Shown here in pieces: positions 14,997 through 22,389 of a DNA stretch of 22,389 bases. The notes under the pieces are model-generated. The model made no database searches and was not told where the DNA came from. It saw nothing but the letters and a program-made list of their open reading frames with translations. The stretch spans positions 1-22,389 of the forward strand of contig CAYYLW010000027.1 of NCBI GenBank assembly GCA_964472465.1, read 5' to 3'. Source of the stretch: JAAYCI01 sp964472465 (GTDB taxonomy: Bacteria > Bacillota > Clostridia > Oscillospirales > Ruminococcaceae). The position numbers and the translations under genes were made by a program. Within the stretch, counting starts at the first letter, position 1. Each line of letters begins with the position of its first letter.

Positions 14997-16265
14997 TTAT
15001 ATGGTGTAGTCCACCTTGCTAAACCCTGCGCCGTTGTACACCTCTGCCACATCCGGCTGGCGGCGGGCCAACACCTTGCCGGCACGGATACACACGCTGG
15101 GCTTCACCAGGCGGCGGATTAGATCATAGCCGTTTTGAGCAGGGATGATGTTGAGATTGGCGGGTTTGCCCAGTTCAATCCCATACACATCTTGCTTGCT
15201 TAGGGTGGCCGCGCCATTCACGGTAATCATATCCACCGCCTCCATAAGCTGGTTGTAGCCGGTAAGGTGGCAGGCATGCACCCCCATGTTCAGCACATCC
15301 AACATATTTCCCGCTCCCATGGGGTAAAAGGGATCCATGATATCATCGCAACCCATACTCACATTGCACCCCGCCGCCAAAAGCTCTGGCACACGGGTGA
15401 TGCCCCGGCGTTTTGGGTAACTATCGTAGCGGCCCTGCAAGTGGATATTGATGGTGGGGTTCGAGACAAAATGGATACCTGAACGTTGCAAAAGGCTCAT
15501 CAGCTTAAAAGCGTAGGCGTTGTTGTAAGAGCCCATGGCCGTGGTGTGGCTGGCCGTTACTTTGGCGCCCATTCCACGTTTCCACGCCTGGTTTGCCACC
15601 ACTTCCACGCTGCGGCTCTGTTCGTCATCAGTTTCATCACAGTGCACATCCACCAGCTTATCATATTTTTCCGCCAGGTCGAACATACGAATTAGGGAAT
15701 CTACGGAGTCTTCACGGGTATCCTCAAAATGCGGAATGGCCCCCAGGGCATCCACCCCCATTTTGGCGGCCTCTTCCAGCAGCTCAAAGCCCCTTTCAAA
15801 ATTAAGCAGGCCATGCTGGGGAAACGCCACAATCTGTACATCTACAAAATCTTTCAACTCTTCTTTCACTTCCAGCATGGCCTCCATCGAAACCAGGCCC
15901 GGCTCGTCACTGTTCACATGGGTACGCACAAACTGTGTGCCGTGGGCAATTTCCCATTGCAAAACATGCTTGGCGCGCCGTTTCACATCCTCTTTTGTGA
16001 TGCTTTTTTTCCGCTCTCCCCAAATTCGTATCCCATCAAACAGGGTGCCCGTCATGTTGTATTCCGGTTCCCCATAGGTGCCCACATAATCCAGGTGGCA
16101 GTGGGAATCCACATAGGGGGGCAGCGCCATGGCGCCCTGTGCATCCAGTACCTCTTCCCCCCCGGGCGCTTTCATCCCCTGGCCTATCCCGGCAATTTTC
16201 CCCTCCAGCAGCAAGAGGTCATACAGGCCCTCTTTCCCACGCAGTTTCACATTTTGTATCAACAT
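14997..16265 (-). CDS. CodA-family cytosine deaminase-like amidohydrolase (cytosine or creatinine deaminase)
   Basis: The 422-residue protein is close to E. coli cytosine deaminase along its whole length, with an offset of about six residues. Metal and catalytic residues are kept: H55 and H57 in SHCHLDY, Q150 in FPQHG, H208 and E211 in VDVHCDETDDEQSR, H240 in ASHTTAM and D307. Near the pocket three positions differ from E. coli as I recall it: H151 for Glu157, C306 for His312 and F313 for Trp319. The family hydrolyses cytosine to uracil, and related enzymes turn creatinine into 1-methylhydantoin. The start lies three bases after the permease stop, with GGAGG inside the permease gene, so translation is coupled. 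Between a permease and ring-opening and carbamoyl-removing enzymes, it should do the first cytoplasmic step of the pathway. The name cytosine deaminase is likely but unproven. Confidence 0.88.
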   Translation of the reverse strand: MLIQNVKLRGKEGLYDLLLLEGKIAGIGQGMKAPGGEEVLDAQGAMALPPYVDSHCHLDYVGTYGEPEYNMTGTLFDGIRIWGERKKSITKEDVKRRAKHVLQWEIAHGTQFVRTHVNSDEPGLVSMEAMLEVKEELKDFVDVQIVAFPQHGLLNFERGFELLEEAAKMGVDALGAIPHFEDTREDSVDSLIRMFDLAEKYDKLVDVHCDETDDEQSRSVEVVANQAWKRGMGAKVTASHTTAMGSYNNAYAFKLMSLLQRSGIHFVSNPTINIHLQGRYDSYPKRRGITRVPELLAAGCNVSMGCDDIMDPFYPMGAGNMLDVLNMGVHACHLTGYNQLMEAVDMITVNGAATLSKQDVYGIELGKPANLNIIPAQNGYDLIRRLVKPSVCIRAGKVLARRQPDVAEVYNGAGFSKVDYTI

Positions 16266-16268
16266 CGT

Positions 16269-17666
16269 TTACGCCTCCGTTTTGGTTTTATCGTACATGT
16301 ACTGTGCGTTGGGCAGAATCGTATGGTTGTCCTCAATGCCCATAATTGCGAATATTTTGTTCACCACAAAGGCAAGAACTACCGCCGCCACCACGCCGTT
16401 TATAGTGGGAATACCAAAACCAACCAGCGAAGATATGTAGGCAATTGCCGTAGCCAGCAGATAGGCAATCCAGTTGGCTTTACGCACATTTTTAAAGCGA
16501 ATGCTCTCTATGGTGGGGCATTTTTTCATCCAGGTGCACAGGTGGTCGCCAATGATGATGCCGCCCAGTGGTGGAATGAATATCCCCAAATAGCTGAGGA
16601 AGGGCATGAACCAATCATACACACCCAAAATGGCGATGATGGTGCCGATGATGACACCCCCGATGACATACGGGGCTTTGTTGGGCTTGTTGAACATCTC
16701 TGAGGAGGCCACGCCTATGGCATAGGCAGTGGCGGTGTTGGTTGTCCAAATATTGAACACCAAAATCACCATGGCCATCACCACAATGCCCAGGCTCACC
16801 ATCACTTCAATCATATCGCCATTCTGGATGGCAAGCCCGCCCAGCATACCAGACAGCACCATAACAACAGTACCCACGGCGAACGAGAGTAGCCCCGCTA
16901 TAAAGCCTTTGGAGGGAGACTTGCCGAAACGCGCCCAGTTGGGGGTGTTGGTGGCCCCTGAAATGAAGGTTCCAATTACCACCGTGATGGCTCCAACAAA
17001 CGTCACACCCGTGTTTTCCGGGTTGATGGCCAGCAGTTCGGCAAAGCCGCCGGCTTCCTGAATGCTTAACTGGGGCAGCTTATAGGCAAGGTAGAGGAAG
17101 GGCGGTATGGAAAGGTAGGCCACAATCTCCATGCCACGGGTGCCCTTGATGGCAAACGCGCCTGTGAAAAGACCCCAGAAGATGGTAATGGGGATGAAGT
17201 ATTCCTCTAAACCCAAGGCGGCTGTGAACACCATGCCCAGGTATGCGGTTTGAACAGCGTACCAAATCACCTGGGTACCGCCCAGCAAAATATCGGCCCA
17301 TTTGGCCCCCACCTTGCCCAAGGTCATGCGGGCCAGCAGCACTGAGTTAAGGCCGGTTTTGGCCGATACCCAGCACAGCAGCGCCGCATACAAAGACAAA
17401 ATACCCGTACCCACCGCCAAAATAAGCATCAAATCGGAAAATGCAAAGTTCACACCAATCTGTGCGCCTGCCGCCATGGTGGTGCTTAAAAATGTGAAGC
17501 CAAGTAACACAATAAAAATACTAAGGAAGGATTTGCGCCCCTCCTTGGGCACATTTTCCAGGGTGTAATCGGCGTCTTTTTCGGCCTGTTTGGCCTTTTT
17601 ACCAAAAGCAGGCGCCGCTGCTTGCTCTTCTTGGGCGGCTGGGGCAAGGTTTTTTTCCTGTTCCAT
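16269..17666 (-). CDS. NCS1 family cytosine/purine/hydantoin-type permease (CodB-like)
   Basis: The 465-residue membrane protein has about twelve hydrophobic segments and matches NCS1 (nucleobase:cation symport) transporters of the CodB group: FLSTTMAAGAQIGV in the first helix, LGGTQVIWYAVQTAY, ISGATNTPNWARFG and NIWTTNTATAYAIG. It probably imports cytosine or a similar small cyclic compound with a cation. An N-terminal hydrophilic tail of about 45 residues rich in Ala, Glu and Lys precedes the first helix and is longer than in E. coli CodB. The start has AAAGGA upstream and follows the hydantoinase stop by 117 bases. Its gene nearly abuts the deaminase gene (three bases), the classic codB-codA order, which supports transport of the deaminase substrate. 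Confidence 0.92.
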   Translation of the reverse strand: MEQEKNLAPAAQEEQAAAPAFGKKAKQAEKDADYTLENVPKEGRKSFLSIFIVLLGFTFLSTTMAAGAQIGVNFAFSDLMLILAVGTGILSLYAALLCWVSAKTGLNSVLLARMTLGKVGAKWADILLGGTQVIWYAVQTAYLGMVFTAALGLEEYFIPITIFWGLFTGAFAIKGTRGMEIVAYLSIPPFLYLAYKLPQLSIQEAGGFAELLAINPENTGVTFVGAITVVIGTFISGATNTPNWARFGKSPSKGFIAGLLSFAVGTVVMVLSGMLGGLAIQNGDMIEVMVSLGIVVMAMVILVFNIWTTNTATAYAIGVASSEMFNKPNKAPYVIGGVIIGTIIAILGVYDWFMPFLSYLGIFIPPLGGIIIGDHLCTWMKKCPTIESIRFKNVRKANWIAYLLATAIAYISSLVGFGIPTINGVVAAVVLAFVVNKIFAIMGIEDNHTILPNAQYMYDKTKTEA

Positions 17667-17783
17667 GATAGACCGTCCTTTCCTAACTCCCTTTGGTTGG
17701 CCCGCACCCAGAATATCACTGCGGTGGGGGCTCTGTGTCCTGTTTCTTCCATCCGCTTTGGCTATCTTCGGGGCTGCCGGGGT

Positions 17784-19175
17784 TTAGCGGTACATCAGCC
17801 CAAAAGGCTTACCCCGCACCAGCTGGCCCTGCCCATTTTTTCCCGTAAATTTGCCTTCCTCTACCGTTATCTGGCCGCGCAGCCAAACCTTCTCCACGCG
17901 CCCCGTTTGCCGCATTCCCTCATAGGGGCTGTAATCCACCCCTTGTAAAGAATCCGCTGCCTGTATTGTTGAACTGCCCGCTGGGTCATACAGCACCACA
18001 TCAGCATCAAAGCCCGGCGCTATGGCCCCTTTACAATGGTCTATGCCATTGTTTTTAGCGGGGGTGGTGGAAAAATAATCCACCAACTGGCAGCGGCTCA
18101 GTTTGCCCTTGGCCACGCCTTCGCTCCACAGTACGGCCAGGCGGTGTTCCAGCCCTGGCGCGCCGTTCGGTATCATCCTAAAATCCTCGGCGCCCAGGTG
18201 CTTTTGCTTTTTCCAATCAAAGCCGCAATGGTCGCTACTAATGGCGTTTAGCCAGCCCTTTTGTAAGCCGGCCCACAACGCGTCAAAATGGCAGGCATTC
18301 CGCAGGGCCGGGCTGCACACATATTTGGCGCCTTCAAAATTGGGCTTTGCCAAGTTCTGCTCGTCCAGCGTTAGATAGTGTGTGCAGGTTTCCCCTTTCA
18401 CGCGCAGCCCTTCCGCATGGGCCAGGCCAATCTCCTCCAGCGCTTCTTGGCAAGAGACATGCACCACATACAGGGGTGCATCTGCCATTTTGGCAAGGTA
18501 AATGGCCCTTTTCGTCGCCTCGGCCTCCACCAAGGGCGGCCGGGATACCGCATGGTAATACGGAGCGGTTTTGCCCTGCGTCACCAGTTGTTTTTGTAGC
18601 ACGTCAATGGCGTCGGCATTCTCGGCGTGTACCATCACCGTAACACCCGCCTCTTTGGCCATCAGCAGGCTTTTTAATATGGCGTCGTCATCCGCGTGGA
18701 AAAACATCCCCTTATACGCCATAAATAGTTTCATGGTGGGGTAGCCTGCCTCTGCCAAACACGGAATTTCCGCAAACACCTCTTCCCGTGCGTCCGTAAG
18801 CACCGAATGGAAGCTGTAATCTACCGCCGCCACCCCATCGGCCCGCTCTTTGCGGTAGTCCTCAATAGATTCCACCAGCCCTTTGCCCTTCACCTGGTTC
18901 ACAAATTCTATCACCGTGGTGGTACCACCTGCGGCGGCGGCGGCAGAGGTTTCAAAGCCGCGCACCTTCTCCCCGCAAAACTCAAAGGAAAAGTGTACAT
19001 GCTGGTCCACGCCGCCAGGAAGCAGATACTTTCCCGTGGCATCCACGGTTTCGTCGGCCTGTACCACCAAACGGCTGCCCACGGCCTCCACTTTCCCGTC
19101 TTTCAGAAAAACATCTGCCGCTACTTCCCCACAGGCATTTACAACTGTGCCGCCTGTAATCAGTGTCGTCTTCAT
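17784..19175 (-). CDS. Dihydropyrimidinase/hydantoinase family cyclic amidohydrolase
   Basis: The 463-residue protein is an amidohydrolase-superfamily cyclic imide hydrolase. The binuclear metal site can be read: H59 and H61 in DQHVHF, the carboxylated lysine K149 in TMKLFMAYKG, H183 in MVHAEN, H239 in YVVHVS and D315 in SSDHCGFD. The C-terminal part has the usual beta-sandwich ending (DVVLYDP). It opens a cyclic ureide ring (dihydrouracil, hydantoin or a methylated relative) to an N-carbamoyl amino acid. The next enzyme for that product, an M20 carbamoylase, is in the same operon. AAAGGGG lies nine bases before the ATG. It is the first gene of the operon, and the upstream region has candidate regulator sites. 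The length is normal and no key residue is missing. Confidence 0.92.
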   Translation of the reverse strand: MKTTLITGGTVVNACGEVAADVFLKDGKVEAVGSRLVVQADETVDATGKYLLPGGVDQHVHFSFEFCGEKVRGFETSAAAAAGGTTTVIEFVNQVKGKGLVESIEDYRKERADGVAAVDYSFHSVLTDAREEVFAEIPCLAEAGYPTMKLFMAYKGMFFHADDDAILKSLLMAKEAGVTVMVHAENADAIDVLQKQLVTQGKTAPYYHAVSRPPLVEAEATKRAIYLAKMADAPLYVVHVSCQEALEEIGLAHAEGLRVKGETCTHYLTLDEQNLAKPNFEGAKYVCSPALRNACHFDALWAGLQKGWLNAISSDHCGFDWKKQKHLGAEDFRMIPNGAPGLEHRLAVLWSEGVAKGKLSRCQLVDYFSTTPAKNNGIDHCKGAIAPGFDADVVLYDPAGSSTIQAADSLQGVDYSPYEGMRQTGRVEKVWLRGQITVEEGKFTGKNGQGQLVRGKPFGLMYR

Positions 19176-19269
19176 TCTCCATATCCCCTTTCATGGCCTT
19201 TGCGGGGCCGGCACCCACACTGGCATTGGCTCTGCTACCAGCCTACCTGTTCGGGGAGGGAAAACCGTA

Positions 19270-19338
19270 TTGCATGTTGCACAAAAATATCCCCATTGTG
19301 GTTTTTTACTGTACAAAACAGCTAGATTGTTGCAACAA
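19270..19338 (-). promoter_or_regulatory. Candidate operator/promoter region of the hydantoinase operon
   Basis: A perfect 12-bp palindrome TTGTTGCAACAA (19327-19338) and a related site TTGTGCAACA (19275-19284, minus strand) lie about 53 bp apart centre to centre, near five helical turns. Between them is a poor promoter match, TTGTAC with a 19-base spacer to GATATT, as might suit an activated promoter. PucR, encoded just upstream, is the natural candidate regulator. This is inference from position and symmetry. Confidence 0.4.
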
Positions 19339-19363
19339 AAAAAGCTGCGGTTTCCGCAGCTTT
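19337..19363 (-). terminator. Intrinsic terminator of the PucR-type regulator gene
   Basis: In minus-strand sense AAAGCTGCGG pairs perfectly with CCGCAGCTTT around a three-base loop, and the Ts continue to seven (19337-19343). It lies 22 bases past the regulator stop, separating it from the catabolic operon. Confidence 0.92.
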
Positions 19364-19385
19364 TTCGCGCTTTATCCCGGTACAG

Positions 19386-21062
19386 CTAGGGTGCATCCAT
19401 CACTTCCAGCAGTTTGATGGCATGTAGGCCCAACTGAATTTTTAGCACTTCTTCGGGGTTTTCCAAGTCCACCGCCAACACATCCCGTATTCTTCCCAGG
19501 CGGTAATTCATAGAGTTGCGGTGGATAAACATCTCCGCCGCCGTTTTAGAGACATTGAATTTATTGTTGATCAGCTTTTCCAGTGTCGCAATGTACTCAC
19601 TCTTGCCGTCTGCATCCAGTTCACACAGCCCTTCCAGCATCGTGGCCATATCTTGAAGCTCTTGTTTGGTCAAGGTGGACATCAAAGTGTAATACACTTT
19701 TAAGGCCTCATAGGAATGCAGCCGGGCATAGGGTTGCATTTTGCGCCCCAGGGGCACAATCTCCACCGCCTGCTTGTACGCCGCGGGAATTTGGGTTAGC
19801 TCTTGGCTACAAGAGCTTAGGCCCAGCTGCACCTCCAGTTGATGGTCTTGCAAAAGCTGCAAAAAATCCGCCGCCAGGGCCAGCGCGGTATTCTGCACGT
19901 CCTCGGCCCGGCTGGTGCTGGAAAAAAGCAAAAACGCCAGGAAATGCTCCTCATAGCGCAGTGTATACTTTTGCACGCCATATTTGCCGCACAGTGTTTC
20001 AAAGCTGATATCCAGCAGGTTCCGCGTGCTTTTCCGCCGCTCGTAGGAAAAACTGTTTTCCCCCTCCACCAGCACATCCAAGCAGATTCTCTTTTTCTGG
20101 AAATCAAAATCAAACAGCTTACAGTAATAACGCAAGCTATCCCTGGTGGCCTGCGGGTTTAGCAACACCAAATTCAAAAAATTGTTGTGGCTTGTGCCAA
20201 GGTCCGGTAAAAATTGGTTTTTCATGAAATACAGGCTTAGCGCCGAGGTGATATTCTCCAGCACCCGGTGGTCACCACGCTCCAGCGGGTGAATGGTTTC
20301 GGGAATGACGAGGTAGCCCCACAACACCTCCTCTGCCTGAACCGCTATCACCGATAGCGGCACCGCCCGCCCGCCCGCTTCCGTTTGGGTGCTATAGGTG
20401 CTATACTGGGTGGTTTCAAAATAGGCCAAAATTTCTTTCAGCATTTTCCGGGGAAGCAAAGGAAGGTGCGGTGTAAGGCACAAAGCAGGTTCTAGCTTCA
20501 CGGGGTTTTCCAGCGGCACCTCGGCGGCCACCGTTTCAAAATCCTTATTGGCCAAAACCACCGGGTTTCCCACGGCACGGCTTATTTCATACAGCATATG
20601 TTCCACGCTGGCATCGGCCAAAACCAGCCTGGCCAGCCCTTCATATACACTATAGGTCTTTTCCATAACAGACATATTCTGGCGGAAAATATTTTGGTGT
20701 ATGTGATAGGAGAGGTCAGAAAAGCGCATATTATAAGGCAATTCCAAAACGGGAAAACCTAGGGCATTGCCTTGCTCGATATAAATCTGCGGCACTTCAT
20801 CATAGTACCCGTGCATCTTTACGCCCATGCCCGCGCAGCCTTTGCCTGCCAGGTCTTGAATCAGTGTTCGTTGCATATCTGGGTGGGTGGTTGTGATATA
20901 GCCCAGGGAAGCAACAAACTCGCCCCCTTTTAGCCACTGGATTATATCGGGCGTATCGATGATGGTGAAGCTGGAAATGGCCTTCGTAAGCCCTTGAAAA
21001 CCGGCAACGCAGCGCATACCTTCATCCTGTACCTGGGCGAGAAGCTGTTCAACAGTAATCAT
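19386..21062 (-). CDS. PucR family transcriptional regulator
   Basis: The 558-residue protein has the three-part PucR layout: an N-terminal PucR sensory domain (about 1-125, ISSFTIIDTPDIIQWLKGGEFVAS-like region), a middle region including a divergent GGDEF-like domain, and a C-terminal helix-turn-helix (about 500-545, with NVSKTAAEMFIHRNSMNYRL). Such proteins activate purine, ureide or related catabolic genes in response to a pathway metabolite. It stands directly upstream of the hydantoinase-permease-deaminase-amidohydrolase operon on the same strand but has its own promoter and terminator, so it most likely controls that operon. AGAGG precedes the ATG. The effector cannot be read from sequence. 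Confidence 0.93.
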   Translation of the reverse strand: MITVEQLLAQVQDEGMRCVAGFQGLTKAISSFTIIDTPDIIQWLKGGEFVASLGYITTTHPDMQRTLIQDLAGKGCAGMGVKMHGYYDEVPQIYIEQGNALGFPVLELPYNMRFSDLSYHIHQNIFRQNMSVMEKTYSVYEGLARLVLADASVEHMLYEISRAVGNPVVLANKDFETVAAEVPLENPVKLEPALCLTPHLPLLPRKMLKEILAYFETTQYSTYSTQTEAGGRAVPLSVIAVQAEEVLWGYLVIPETIHPLERGDHRVLENITSALSLYFMKNQFLPDLGTSHNNFLNLVLLNPQATRDSLRYYCKLFDFDFQKKRICLDVLVEGENSFSYERRKSTRNLLDISFETLCGKYGVQKYTLRYEEHFLAFLLFSSTSRAEDVQNTALALAADFLQLLQDHQLEVQLGLSSCSQELTQIPAAYKQAVEIVPLGRKMQPYARLHSYEALKVYYTLMSTLTKQELQDMATMLEGLCELDADGKSEYIATLEKLINNKFNVSKTAAEMFIHRNSMNYRLGRIRDVLAVDLENPEEVLKIQLGLHAIKLLEVMDAP

Positions 21063-21197
21063 TCCGGTACCTCTTTATACAGTGTCCTTGCCGCATCTCG
21101 CCGCTTCGCTTCACACAGTTCCTTTTCGCATCTCTGCCCAGCTAAAGAGGTGCGGTGTCCCCTGGGGCTGGGCCCAATTCAATAAAACCCATTCTAT

Positions 21198-21225
21198 ACT
21201 ATATTTGATTCTATTCAATTGTCAA
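21198..21225 (-). promoter_or_regulatory. Sigma-A type promoter of the PucR-type gene
   Basis: On the minus strand perfect TTGACA (21220-21225) and TATAGT (21198-21203, five of six matches) are 16 bases apart. The surrounding DNA is AT-rich. Transcription would start near 21191. Confidence 0.78.
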
Positions 21226-21470
21226 CCAACGAAGTCCCCAAAAAAAGGGCGGAAAATTCTGCGTTTTGTTCGGCTTCCATGAAAACGCCTGCCACCAGGT
21301 AGAGACCCGCACCGTGTGTAAAGGGGGGACTGTACGGAATCTCCCAACCGTTCTTTTTCACAAAAAAACGTATAATATCGCGCCTTTAGAAGTCCACCCA
21401 TAGTTTTTGCCAAATAGCCTGCCCTATAAAAAGCCGTAGAGAAGACTGCAAAAGTAATTCCATCGCAAAA

Positions 21471-21499
21471 TTGATTTTTGGGCAGCTTGGCCTTACACT
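21471..21499 (+). promoter_or_regulatory. Probable promoter of the YdeI-family gene
   Basis: TTGATT (21471-21476) and TACACT (21494-21499) are 17 bases apart, each with four of six consensus matches. Transcription would start near 21506, about 40 bases before the ATG. Confidence 0.5.
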
Positions 21500-21547
21500 A
21501 GGAATATCCACTTTCACCGGAGAAGACGACTGAGAGGAAGGCACAAG

Positions 21548-22108
21548 ATGGACAATATTTTGATTTTTTTAAACCGGAAAGAATTTAGAGCGTGGCTTTC
21601 TGAAAATTGCTTATCCACAAACGGGGTTTGGTTGCTATTTGGCAAAGCGGGCGGCCCAGAGACGATAAGCGCCAGTGAGGCACTGGAGGAGGCACTCTGC
21701 TTCGGCTGGATTGATGGGCAGATGAAAAGCATAGATGATACAAGCTACAAAAAGTATTTTGCTTTGCGCCGTGAAAACAGCAAGTGGTCGGAGAAAAACA
21801 AGGCCCTTGTGGCGCGCCTGGAGCAGCAGGGCATCATGACCGACCACGGCCGAGCAAAAATAGAAAAAGCCAAGCAAAACGGACAGTGGCATAGGGAAAA
21901 ACCGGCGGCAATCTCTGCGGAACAAATAGCGTTGGTGGCTGCTCTTTTGCAGGAATACGAAACCGCCCACGCCAATTTTATGGCTATGCCACCTTCTGTA
22001 CAAAAAACCTATACACGCGCCTATCTGGACGCCAAGACAGACGCGGGGCGTGCCAAACGCCTGTCTTGGATGGTTGACAGGCTGAATAAAAACCTAAAGC
22101 CGATGTAG
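21548..22108 (+). CDS. YdeI/OmpD-associated family protein
   Basis: The 186-residue soluble protein matches the YdeI family (YdeI/OmpD-associated): the conserved block EALCFGWIDGQMKSIDD, then YFALRRENSKWSEKNK, and a C-terminal KRLSWMVDRLNKN helix are characteristic. The family occurs widely in bacteria; E. coli YdeI is linked to resistance to cationic peptides, but the biochemical role is unknown. GAGGAAGG lies upstream of the ATG. It is the only plus-strand gene here and stands alone, divergent from the PucR-type regulator, so no partner is suggested. Confidence 0.9.
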   Translation: MDNILIFLNRKEFRAWLSENCLSTNGVWLLFGKAGGPETISASEALEEALCFGWIDGQMKSIDDTSYKKYFALRRENSKWSEKNKALVARLEQQGIMTDHGRAKIEKAKQNGQWHREKPAAISAEQIALVAALLQEYETAHANFMAMPPSVQKTYTRAYLDAKTDAGRAKRLSWMVDRLNKNLKPM

Positions 22109-22300
22109 CTTTTTTCTTTGCCTAAGGCGATAGGGGGCATGTCACGGTTGCGGCGGCCAAAAGCTACCCAGCAAGGAAACCTTTTACAGCACGATGGCAC
22201 AAGTTAAAAAGATACGACCAAAGCCACATTTCATACATTTTTGCGTATTGTATATAAAAACTTTCCAAGAAGAAGTGAGCCGCTTTTCGTAGTAAACAAA

Positions 22301-22343
22301 ACCATACCACCTTCGCCAAACCATCTGGCTAGGGTGGTATGGT
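22301..22343. terminator. Intrinsic terminator-like inverted repeat at the right edge
   Basis: ACCATACCACC (22301-22311) pairs perfectly with GGTGGTATGGT (22333-22343) around a 21-base loop. On the minus strand it is followed by TTTGTTT, which suits termination of a gene lying to the right of the window. On the plus strand the tail (ATTGTTATT) is weaker, but it could also stop the YdeI-family transcript. Confidence 0.65.
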
Positions 22344-22389
22344 ATTGTTATTCTCCCGCATCCCCAAAGACACACGGCTCTTTTCGCAC

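Larger units (their letters stand above)
21063..21547. other. 485-bp divergent intergenic region
   Basis: This AT-rich stretch carries the promoter of the PucR-type gene (minus) and a promoter for the YdeI-family gene (plus). A perfect TATAAT at 21371-21376 on the plus strand has no acceptable -35 box. No small gene or structured RNA is evident. The regulator transcript would have a leader of about 130 bases. Confidence 0.5.

Noticed and set aside
15729..16703. 324-codon plus-strand open frame
   Set aside because: Spans the junction of the deaminase and permease genes on the opposite strand, with no domain and no start signal.
21371..21376. Perfect TATAAT on the plus strand
   Set aside because: No usable -35 box at 15-18 bases and no TGn extension; the promoter at 21471-21499 is closer to the gene.
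22105..22167. Inverted repeat GTAGCTTTT / AAAAGCTAC after the YdeI-family gene
   Set aside because: The loop is about 45 bases and no T-run follows, so it is a poor terminator and may be chance.

Overview
The window looks like a chromosomal segment of an anaerobic, fairly GC-rich Clostridia-type Firmicute, perhaps from the Oscillospiraceae/Ruminococcaceae side. This rests on purine-rich AGGAGG-like ribosome binding sites, GTG/TTG starts, a YkpA/YbiT-type ABC-F protein, a lipoprotein sugar-binding protein with a Ser/Ala linker, a PucR-type regulator, a radical SAM enzyme and a cytosolic bis-MGD enzyme. The taxonomic call is inference. All but one of the genes lie on the minus strand, so the layout reads right to left. 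I see no tRNA, rRNA, CRISPR array, insertion sequence or phage gene.

Right end (19.3-22.4 kb): a plus-strand YdeI-family gene stands alone. Divergent from it is a 558-residue PucR-type regulator with a near-consensus promoter and its own terminator. Downstream (13.6-19.2 kb) is a four-gene catabolic operon: cyclic amidohydrolase (dihydropyrimidinase/hydantoinase), NCS1 permease (CodB-like), CodA-family deaminase, and M20 N-carbamoyl amidohydrolase. Together they could import a cyclic amidine, deaminate it, open the ring and remove the carbamoyl group. No dihydropyrimidine dehydrogenase is present here, so cytosine breakdown is incomplete as seen. A creatinine or hydantoin route, which needs no reductase, fits the gene set equally well.

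Middle (6.8-13.3 kb): a radical SAM protein, a CUT1-type sugar ABC transporter (lipoprotein and two permeases, no ATPase), a cytosolic molybdopterin (bis-MGD) oxidoreductase with one N-terminal Fe-S motif, and an aldo/keto reductase whose start overlaps the oxidoreductase stop. I do not recognise this combination.

Left (1.5-5.8 kb): a DEAD-box RNA helicase with a DbpA-type RNA-binding domain, a flavin reductase-like protein and an ABC-F ATPase form a tight operon. It is preceded by a roughly 255-nt leader with a strong promoter, a long-range stem, a nested hairpin, a possible 46-codon reading frame, and a textbook intrinsic terminator ahead of the helicase start. A separate strong terminator closes the upstream gene before this promoter, so the leader terminator is best explained as attenuation. 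This is the most interesting candidate in the window.

Far left (1-1.4 kb): a receiver/HD-GYP response regulator (probable c-di-GMP phosphodiesterase) is followed by the first 46 codons of a membrane protein, probably its sensor partner.
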